From Cryobacterium sp. SO2 (GTDB taxonomy: Bacteria; Actinomycetota; Actinomycetes; Actinomycetales; Microbacteriaceae), in assembly GCF_026151165.2 (NCBI RefSeq), contig NZ_CP117849.1:2790001-2854000 (forward strand): a stretch of 64,000 nucleotides of DNA, in the 5' to 3' direction. Below, piece after piece: positions 57,956 to 64,000 of this stretch. Numbering within the stretch: the stretch's first letter is position 1; every line of letters begins with the position of its first letter. The notes beneath the pieces were generated by a model that worked only from the letters and a program-made list of their open reading frames with translations, had not been told where the DNA came from and did not search any database. Both the position numbers and the translations under genes were made by a program.

Positions 57956-58774
57956 CTACGCGGGGGTTGCCGCGCGGCCGCTCGGCACGACAGGCTCGTG
58001 CCGGCCGCTCGCCCGCACGCGCACGGTGCGCCAGGTGTCGAGGGCGATCACCCCGCCGAGCACCGCGAGCGCCAGGCACACCGAGGCGAGCGCATCTGTT
58101 GGCCAGTGGTAGCCGAGGTACACCCGGCTGATCGCGGCCAGCCCCACGCCGACCACCAGGAGCACCCCGACCACGACCGCCGCGCGCCGGCTCGCCGCCC
58201 GCCGCGAGTAGATCAGGTAGGTGACCAGGAGGAGGAAGTTCGTGGCGCCCGACACATGCCCGGAGGGGAATGAGTAGGTGGTGTCGACGCCGAAGAGCAT
58301 CAGGTCGACGGGTGGTCTCGTCCGTTCGACGAGCCGGGTGATCACCTGCACGAGCACCAAACCGGTGAGGGTGCCCAGCGCCAGCAGCACCGGCCGCCAG
58401 AGGTGCTTGGCCAGGAAACCCCAGATCACGATGGCGCCCAGGATCACAACGGGCAGTGCCACCGGCCCGAACCCGATCGCGAGGCCGATCATGATCGCGG
58501 TCACGGTGCCGGTGCGGCTCTGCATCAACCAGGCGTTCAGCGGCGAGTCGATGCTCGCCACGTCGTCCCGCTGCACGATATCGGCCAGGATCACGAGAAA
58601 CCCCACCACTCCGATGACGACCAGCGCCACCGCGAAAACGTAGAGCCTGGTGCGCTCGCTCGCGGTGCGCCAGCGGTCTTCCACGATGAACTTCTCGTGC
58701 AGCGCTCGCAGGCGTTCCCGCTTGGAGAGGGACGGGTCGGTCACAGGCGCGGCCCGTCCGAGACTCGGATGCAT
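57956..58774 (-). CDS. PAP2-family membrane phosphatase
   Basis: A 272-aa membrane phosphatase of the type-2 phosphatidic-acid / undecaprenyl-diphosphate phosphatase fold with six helices. All three active-site motifs are present: RLVERTRPP, TYSFPSGHVSGATN and SRVYLGYHWPTD. The start is unclear. ATG 58774 gives the length here, but the AAAGGA ribosome site fits the out-of-frame ATG 58782 better, and an in-frame GTG at 58744 overlaps that short frame's stop. The substrate may be a lipid phosphate. Confidence 0.88.
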   Translation of the reverse strand: MHPSLGRAAPVTDPSLSKRERLRALHEKFIVEDRWRTASERTRLYVFAVALVVIGVVGFLVILADIVQRDDVASIDSPLNAWLMQSRTGTVTAIMIGLAIGFGPVALPVVILGAIVIWGFLAKHLWRPVLLALGTLTGLVLVQVITRLVERTRPPVDLMLFGVDTTYSFPSGHVSGATNFLLLVTYLIYSRRAASRRAAVVVGVLLVVGVGLAAISRVYLGYHWPTDALASVCLALAVLGGVIALDTWRTVRVRASGRHEPVVPSGRAATPA

Positions 58775-58782
58775 CGGTGCAT
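58741..58782 (-). CDS. Possible 13-codon upstream reading frame
   Basis: ATG 58782, with AAAGGA ending 4 nt before it, encodes MHRCIRVSDGPRL and stops at TGA 58743-58741. The stop overlaps an in-frame GTG of the PAP2 gene (GTGA). It could couple or tune PAP2 translation. Confidence 0.35.
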   Translation of the reverse strand: MHRCIRVSDGPRL

Positions 58783-58819
58783 GGTGTCCTTTCGGGTGGC
58801 GCTGGTGCTGGCAGAGCTC

Positions 58820-58864
58820 GTGCGGGTGGTGCGGGTGGTGCGGGTGGTGCGGGTGGTGCGGGTG
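58820..58864. repeat. Five tandem 9-bp repeats
   Basis: GTGCGGGTG repeated five times without change, 38 bp upstream of the PAP2 uORF start. It is a likely variable-number repeat. Confidence 0.85.
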
Positions 58865-59000
58865 ACACGCGATTCCCGGAGATTGAGATTACACAGCGCC
58901 AGAAGTGAAATCCACTCGACTCGCGGGACGGATGCGGCCCGGCCGCCGGGGTGTGGGTCGGGTCGGGAGGCTCGGGGTATGTGGCCGTGCAATTCGCGGC

Positions 59001-59478
59001 ACGCGGGTCAGGCGCCGTTATGCGGGTGGCGCGCCACCCGCGAAGCGGCGCAGTGCCCGCGCTACGAGATACGCGGGTTGGGCGCCGCTGCGCGGGTTGG
59101 GCGCCGCTGCGCGGGTTGGGCGCCGTTGCGCGGGTCAGGCGCCGCGCGGGCGTGGTGCCCGCGGAACGGCGTAGCGCCCGCGCATCGAGAAACGCGGGTT
59201 AGGCGCCGTTACGCGCGTGGCGCGCCACCCGCGAAGTGGCGCAGTGCCCGCGCTACGAGATACGCGGGTTGGGCGCCGTTGCGCGGGTCAGGCGCCGTTG
59301 AGCGGGTCAGGCGCCGCGCGGGCGTGGTGCCCGCGGAACGGCGTAGTGCCCGCGCTCCGAGATACGCGGGTCGGGCGCCGTTCCGCGGGTGGCGCGCCAC
59401 CCGCGAAGTGGCGTAGAACCCGCGCATCGAGAAACGCGGGTTGGGCGCCGTTGCGCGGGGTGGGCGCCGTTGCGCGGG
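59001..59478. repeat. Array of five GC-rich palindromes with direct repeats
   Basis: This gap (part of 704 gene-free bp) holds units of ~60 bp near 59001, 59124, 59190, 59285 and 59362. Each runs CGCGGGTxxGGCGCCG, a palindromic centre, then an inverse copy ending GTGCCCGCGC or similar. Linkers read TACGAGATA or ATCGAGAAA. The exact core GCGGGTGGCGCGCCACCCGC occurs at 59022-59041 and 59385-59404. Extra direct copies of GCGCGGGTTGGGCGCCG lie between them. The rest (58865-59000) shows nothing. Confidence 0.88.
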
Positions 59479-60699
59479 TTAGGGGTTGGCGCGGGGCGCC
59501 GGCAGGGCGGCGGCGCCGGCGGCACCGCGGCCGGGGAGGGCGGCCACCACGGAGGTGCCCAGCGCGAGCACGATCAGCACCGGGGCGGCCACACCGAGGG
59601 CCGTCTGCAGGCCCACCGCGGTGGCCTCGAGCCCGAGCAGCACCGCGATGATCCCCTGCATCAGGTAGGCCACCGTGTACACCACGGAGATGGTGCCGGC
59701 CCGGTGGTGCGCTGGCGCGTGCCGGTTGAGCAGCCCCAACCCGCCGAGGAACAGGAGCCCGTAGCCCACCCCGGCGGCGACCGAGGTGACCGCGAACACC
59801 GGCAGCGACGCCGTGGCCGCACTGAGCACGAGCAGCGCCACCGCCGTGGCGCTGGCCACGCCGCCGAGGCCGATGGCCAGGCGGGCGGGCATCCGTTTGG
59901 CGGCGATCGCGGTGATGCCGATGACCACGGAGGTGATGGCGAGCACCAGCCCGGAGACGAGGGTGTTGTCGGAGTGGATGAGGTCGGCGGAGATCTGCGC
60001 GCCGAGCGAGAGCAGCACCGCGCCCACGCCGAACGCCGTCGTGATCGCCAGCGCGGATGTGGTGACCACGCCGCGCAGGCCCGCCGGCACCCGGATCGGC
60101 CGGGGCCGCCACCGCGCCGAGGTCTGGGTGTCGGGCACGTGCCTGGGCAGGGTGCGCACGGCTAGGAAGACCACAGCGGCGGCGAGCACGACCACCCAGT
60201 AGCTGAGCTGGCGCGGGGCCGGCGCGTACTGCACGAGTGCGCCGGCGACGATGGTGGCCACGGCCAGGCCGACCGCGGTGGCGGCCGTGTTCACCGAGCT
60301 GGCCCTGGCCGTGCCGCCGCGGGTGTTGAACTCCACCATGGCCGCGCTGGCCGGCGCCATCGCCAGGCCCACGCCGACGCCCTGGAACGCCCTGGCCACG
60401 AACAGCCACGGCTCGGCCGGCGCCACCGCGAACAGCAGGGCGCCCAGGAACATCGCGGCAACACCGGCGAGCAGGGTGGCGCGGCGGCCGATGTGGTCGG
60501 AGAGGTCGCCGAACACGAGCAGCACCACCACGAGCACCAGCGGGTACACGGCGAACAGCGTGGTGGTGGCCGCGGGCGTCATGGCCCAGTCGTGCGCGTA
60601 GAGCGGGTAGATCATGGTGGGCGAGCCGCTGGCCCAGAGGGCGAGCATCGCCACGGAGGCCGCCGTCCAGAAGCGGGCGGCGGGGCGGGACTGCGACAT
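59479..60699 (-). CDS. MFS transporter, 12-TM DHA1 type
   Basis: A 406-aa exporter with 12 hydrophobic segments. Motif A in loop 2-3 is FGDLSDHIGRRATLLAG; helix 5 reads TAVGLAVATIVAGALVQYAP. ATG 60699 has GGAG upstream. It diverges from an HxlR regulator gene, which likely controls it. The substrate is unknown. The gene ends directly at the palindrome array. Confidence 0.87.
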   Translation of the reverse strand: MSQSRPAARFWTAASVAMLALWASGSPTMIYPLYAHDWAMTPAATTTLFAVYPLVLVVVLLVFGDLSDHIGRRATLLAGVAAMFLGALLFAVAPAEPWLFVARAFQGVGVGLAMAPASAAMVEFNTRGGTARASSVNTAATAVGLAVATIVAGALVQYAPAPRQLSYWVVVLAAAVVFLAVRTLPRHVPDTQTSARWRPRPIRVPAGLRGVVTTSALAITTAFGVGAVLLSLGAQISADLIHSDNTLVSGLVLAITSVVIGITAIAAKRMPARLAIGLGGVASATAVALLVLSAATASLPVFAVTSVAAGVGYGLLFLGGLGLLNRHAPAHHRAGTISVVYTVAYLMQGIIAVLLGLEATAVGLQTALGVAAPVLIVLALGTSVVAALPGRGAAGAAALPAPRANP

Positions 60700-60861
60700 T
60701 CGGCTCCAAACCGGACGACTGCCGTCGGACGCCCCAGACCAGCCGGGGCCGCCGATGGCGACGGATGCGCCGCGCCTTTGCAGGGCCGGCCGCCGGGTGG
60801 CGACCTCCCGGCAACGCTAACAGGCTGGGTTGGTTAATCCAAGTCAATGTAGGATGGGGAC

Positions 60862-61452
60862 ATGACAACGGAATCCTCCGATGCTCCGCCACCAGCTGAC
60901 TCGCCGGCGCACTCGGCGACCTCGTTCCACGCCTCCCCTGCGCCGCACGCCGCGGCGAAGCGCTCCGGCGACGAGCTGCGCTGCTCCATCGCCCGCACCA
61001 TGCAGGTGCTCGGCGACCGGTGGACGATCCTGATCGTGCGGGAGTGCTTCCGCGGCCGCACCAGGTTCAGCGACTTCCGCAAGGTGCTCGGCATCCCCAC
61101 CGACATCCTCACCACCCGGCTCTGCTCCCTCGTGGAGGCCGGCGTGCTCGCACGCCGCGGCTACCGTGAGCCCGGCGCCCGCGAACGCTTCGACTACCAC
61201 CTCACCCCCGCCGGCGACGCCCTGCTGCCGGTGCTCGGCGCCCTCGCCCAGTGGGGCAACGAGTACCGCCCCTCCGGCCACGGCCCCAGCCGGCTGTACC
61301 AGCACGCCGACACCGGCGAGGCCGCGTCGATCGCCTTCGTCACACCCGCCGGCCAGGTCATCGACCTGCCCGACATCGCCATCGTGCCGGGTCCGGGCGA
61401 GAACGACCCCGAGATCGGGCCCATCCGCCCCCTCGCCGCCGCGCCGCACTGA
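60862..61452 (+). CDS. HxlR-family transcriptional regulator
   Basis: A 196-aa winged-helix regulator. RCSIARTMQVLGDRWTILIV has the conserved N-terminal Cys and GDRW signature, FRGRTRFSDFRKVLGIPTDI the recognition helix, and YREPGARERFDYHLTPAG the wing. About 75 extra residues follow the domain, with a possible small folded end. TAGGAT (60850-60855) ends 6 nt before ATG 60862. A TTGG-N5-CCAA motif (60830-60842) between it and the MFS gene is a weak operator candidate. Confidence 0.88.
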   Translation: MTTESSDAPPPADSPAHSATSFHASPAPHAAAKRSGDELRCSIARTMQVLGDRWTILIVRECFRGRTRFSDFRKVLGIPTDILTTRLCSLVEAGVLARRGYREPGARERFDYHLTPAGDALLPVLGALAQWGNEYRPSGHGPSRLYQHADTGEAASIAFVTPAGQVIDLPDIAIVPGPGENDPEIGPIRPLAAAPH

Positions 61453-61633
61453 CCCGCACCGACTGAGCCGCTACCCACCGGCCCGCGCAACGCTGCCCGT
61501 TGCCGGCCCGGCTGCAAGGGTTCACAGGCGGGCGGGTCTGTGCCTTTCGGCGGCGCGGCGGCGGCAGTACCGTGTCTGGCATGGGCGGATGCGCGCCCCA
61601 GGTTCACAAGACCAGACCGGAAGGAGCCAGACC

Positions 61634-62062
61634 ATGAGCAGCACCTCGACGGGGCTGGGCGGGTATCTGCCGCCGAGTTACGTCATGCAGCACGTTGTCA
61701 ACCCGATCGCTCGCACCATCGGCGTCCCCACCCTCATCGTGCGGGGCCGGATCAGCGGGCGGGAGATCAGCACCCCCGTCGCCCCGTTCGAATTCGAGGG
61801 CGACAAATATGTGATCGCCGGACGCGGCGAGACCCAGTGGGTGCGCAATCTCCGGGTGGCCGGACGCTGCGAGCTGCGCATCCGCTGGCACCGGCAGCCG
61901 CACCTGGCCACCGAGCTGCGCGGTACCGAGCACCAGCTCGTCGCCGCCGCCTATCTCGAGCGGCTGGGCCGCCGTGCGAACGCGTTCCTGGCCGAGCTGC
62001 CGGATGCGGCCGATCACCCCATCTTCCGGCTCGAGCCGACCGGCCCGGCCGTTCGCGGCTGA
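61634..62062 (+). CDS. Deazaflavin (F420)-dependent nitroreductase-like protein, Ddn family
   Basis: A 142-aa single-domain split-barrel protein. RTIGVPTLIVRGRISGREIS, YVIAGRGETQWVRNLRVAGR and HPIFRLEP fit Ddn-type proteins, which use F420H2 or relatives to reduce quinones or nitro compounds. Residues are too divergent to claim F420 binding. ATG 61634 has AAGGAG 7 nt upstream; longer readings overlap the regulator gene. Confidence 0.8.
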   Translation: MSSTSTGLGGYLPPSYVMQHVVNPIARTIGVPTLIVRGRISGREISTPVAPFEFEGDKYVIAGRGETQWVRNLRVAGRCELRIRWHRQPHLATELRGTEHQLVAAAYLERLGRRANAFLAELPDAADHPIFRLEPTGPAVRG

Positions 62063-62069
62063 GGCCGAG

Positions 62070-63728
62070 TCAGCGCTCGAGGACTCCCACCATGCGCAGC
62101 CAGGCCGCGAGCTGCCCTTCGTCGAGCACGGGCGCCCGCAGGGCCGCGTAACCGTCCGGCCGCACGACGAGCATGCCGGTTCCGGGCCGGTCGTCGAGGC
62201 GATGCACGTGCACGAACGGCCCCAGCAGCCGCTCGGGCACCGGGCGCGCATCCGCCTGCAGGAAGATGTGCACACCCGGCGTCGCCATCAACTCGTGCGC
62301 CCGCACCCGGCGGCCCTCGCAGCGCACCAGGGTGTCGGCCACCCGCGAGCCCGGCCGCAGGCCCCGCCGGGCCAGGCCGTCGCGCACCGGGATCAGCGAC
62401 GCCTGCACATCCACCGACAGCACGCTGCGCGGATAGCGCAGCCGGAACTGCGCGAGCGTGCGCACTCCGGCGGCGGTGAGGCGCCGCCGCCGGATGAGCC
62501 ACGGCAGCAGCGGCGCGCCGGCCGGCACGAGCACGGCCCGGCCCAGTTGGGCCAGTGGATGCAGGCTGGCCTCGGCCCAATAGATCAGCCGGGTGAGGCG
62601 CAACACCGCAAGGTCCGCCGGACGGCGCTCCTGCGCGTAGGAGTCGAGCAACGCCGACCCGGGCAGTGCAGCGAGGGTGCCGGGCGCGGGCGTCTCCCCC
62701 GCCGCGGAGGGGCGGGCCCGACGCCCGGCCGCGGCCGCGAACCCGAGCTTCCAGCCGAGGTTGACCGCGTCGTGGATGCCCGCATTCATGCCCTGCGCGC
62801 CCGCCGGGGAGTGCACGTGCGCGGCGTCACCGGCGATGAACAGCGGCCCGCGGCTGAACCGGCTGGCGATCCGGTGCTGCAGCCGCACCTGCGCCGACCA
62901 GGCCAGCTCTTCGATGTGGGCGGGCAGGCCGCTCTCGTCGAGCAGCCGCTGCAGCTGGGCGCGCGGCACGGGCGGACCCGGCTGGCCGAACGGCTGCCGG
63001 TCGGCGCCCGCACGGCGGGTGGCGAGCATCCGCCAGGTGGCCCGCTCGCCGATGTTGAAGAGGAACACCAGCCCGCGCCGGCCGACGACGACGTGTGCAA
63101 CCCCGGGCTCAAGGGTGGCGGGCGCGGCGGGCGGCAGCGCGGCGCCGAGCTCCACGTCGGCAAGCACCACCTCCTGCGCGTAATCGCCGCCGAGCCAGCC
63201 GCCCACCGAACCGCGCACCAGGCTGGCCGCGCCGTCGCAGCCCACCAGATAGCGGCAGAGCAGGTTCTCGTCGGATTCGCCGTCGGCGTGCCGCAGCTCG
63301 GCCCGCGCCCCGCCGTGCCGCAGACGGGCCAGCCGCACCAGCTCGGTGCCGCGTTCCACGGTCACCCCGCGCTCGGCGAGCGCCGCGCCGAGCACGGCCT
63401 CCACGTCGGCCTGCCGGATCAGCAGCAGGTGCGGGAACGCCGTGCCGGGCAGGTCGAGCTGGTCGATCGCCACCGGCACCACCCGCGAGCGAAGGTGCAG
63501 CCGCGCGGTCGGCGAGCTGTCGCCGCGCGCGAGCAGCGCATCCGTCACCCCCAGCGGGCGCAGCAGTTCGAGGGTGCGCGGATGCATCACCATGGCCCGC
63601 GACGCCCGGAACGGGTCGGTGCGCCGTTCGACGATGCGCACCAGGGCGCCGTGGTCGTGCGCCTGCAAGGCAAGGGCGAGGCCCGTGGCGCCGGCGCCCA
63701 CCACGAGCACGTCGACGTCGTGGCTCAT
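62070..63728 (-). CDS. FAD-dependent aromatic-ring hydroxylase-type monooxygenase
   Basis: A 552-aa flavoprotein of the PheA/TfdB group. FAD motifs: DVLVVGAGATGLALALQAHD at the N-terminus, YLVGCDGAASLVRG (DG motif) and LFIAGDAAHVHSPAGAQGMN (GD motif, contacts the ribityl chain). The C-terminal ~150 residues form the thioredoxin-like tail of the group. It is expected to hydroxylate an aromatic or polyketide-like substrate with NAD(P)H. ATG 63728 is set by the FAD motif at residue 6; an upstream frame overlaps it (ATGA). Confidence 0.88.
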   Translation of the reverse strand: MSHDVDVLVVGAGATGLALALQAHDHGALVRIVERRTDPFRASRAMVMHPRTLELLRPLGVTDALLARGDSSPTARLHLRSRVVPVAIDQLDLPGTAFPHLLLIRQADVEAVLGAALAERGVTVERGTELVRLARLRHGGARAELRHADGESDENLLCRYLVGCDGAASLVRGSVGGWLGGDYAQEVVLADVELGAALPPAAPATLEPGVAHVVVGRRGLVFLFNIGERATWRMLATRRAGADRQPFGQPGPPVPRAQLQRLLDESGLPAHIEELAWSAQVRLQHRIASRFSRGPLFIAGDAAHVHSPAGAQGMNAGIHDAVNLGWKLGFAAAAGRRARPSAAGETPAPGTLAALPGSALLDSYAQERRPADLAVLRLTRLIYWAEASLHPLAQLGRAVLVPAGAPLLPWLIRRRRLTAAGVRTLAQFRLRYPRSVLSVDVQASLIPVRDGLARRGLRPGSRVADTLVRCEGRRVRAHELMATPGVHIFLQADARPVPERLLGPFVHVHRLDDRPGTGMLVVRPDGYAALRAPVLDEGQLAAWLRMVGVLER

Positions 63729-63994
63729 ACCGGTTCGCGCACGCGGCGCTTCGCTGAGATCGGCTCGGTCGGGCGCCACCAGCCCGCCGGCCCGGATGCC
63801 TCGGCCGGCCCCGCCGCGTGCACCCGCCCGGGAGCAATCGACGTGACCGCGGCCGAGCGCGGCGTTCCGGCGAAGGGCGCAGGCCCCGCTACGTGTGCGC
63901 CCCGATGCCGGCCGTTCGGCGCCGCCGGCGCCCTCGGCGCGGAATACCGGCCCGGGTCCCGCAGGAACACGTCCCGGCACACCCCCGGCAACAC
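63725..63994 (-). CDS. Doubtful short frame before the monooxygenase
   Basis: An open frame of 89 codons, rich in Ala, Pro, Gly and Arg, ends in TGA overlapping the monooxygenase ATG by 4 bp. The overlap is gene-like, but the composition is that of a chance frame in GC-rich DNA. It might be the end of a gene starting beyond the window. No other gene is seen in 63729-64000. Confidence 0.2.
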   Translation of the reverse strand: MLPGVCRDVFLRDPGRYSAPRAPAAPNGRHRGAHVAGPAPFAGTPRSAAVTSIAPGRVHAAGPAEASGPAGWWRPTEPISAKRRVREPV

Positions 63995-64000
63995 CCGGTA

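Overview
The window is 64 kb of very GC-rich, densely packed DNA from an actinobacterium. The best guess is Microbacteriaceae, perhaps close to Cryobacterium. This is inferred from the gene families (DUF222/13E12-HNH endonuclease, DUF2510 protein, fused CYTH-CHAD protein, actinobacterial cytochrome oxidase subunit 4, DUF2207 protein, deazaflavin-type oxidoreductase) and from many starts that look leaderless. No database search was possible. No tRNA, rRNA, CRISPR array, prophage or insertion sequence was seen.

Layout. (1) 1-4.8 kb: end of a fructose PTS EIIBC gene, then ptsI and ptsH, then a small protein and an FHA-domain protein, with strong hairpins after ptsH and after the FHA gene. (2) 4.9-12.8 kb: a MarR-controlled TspO-like/drug-exporter pair, a CYTH-CHAD protein, a DUF2510 membrane protein, a HAD phosphatase and an HNH protein. 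(3) 12.8-21.5 kb: a tandem-repeat array, oligopeptidase B, a GGDEF-EAL protein, a GyrI-like protein and an SNF2 helicase that ends in a 25-bp hairpin. (4) 21.5-33.5 kb: a MarR/F420-reductase-like divergon, a macro-like small protein, a large RecB-nuclease/helicase fusion, an exonuclease-BRCT protein, a MOSC protein, a solitary DarT-like ADP-ribosyltransferase and an isolated oxidase subunit 4.

(5) 33.5-41.6 kb is the most interesting block. A LacI-type regulator faces a seven-gene operon whose genes mostly overlap or touch. In transcription order it encodes a lone Rossmann domain, a divergent S-adenosylhomocysteine-hydrolase paralog, a fused double-ATPase ECF subunit, an ECF S component, EcfT, a deaminase-type amidohydrolase and a DUF985 cupin. 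A perfect 14-bp palindrome lies just downstream of the operon's likely -10 box. Together they look like an uptake and salvage system for a modified nucleoside; the substrate is unknown. (6) 41.6-51.9 kb: GAP-family protein, cardiolipin synthase, META lipoprotein, lytic-transglycosylase-like protein, ElaA acetyltransferase, quinone oxidoreductase, TPR-GGDEF cyclase and LLM oxidoreductase. (7) 51.9-64 kb: HAD hydrolase, GNAT, DUF2207 protein, aldo/keto reductase, PAP2 phosphatase, MFS/HxlR divergon, Ddn-like protein and FAD monooxygenase. Three intergenic gaps here carry one family of GC-rich palindromes.

Two features cut across the window. At least twelve genes have a TAnnnT box ending 6-7 nt before the start codon, which suggests leaderless transcription. 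Repeat DNA is also abundant: the 51-53-bp intergenic repeat at 12.98-13.23 kb shares its core with three in-frame 24-bp copies inside the nuclease-helicase gene.
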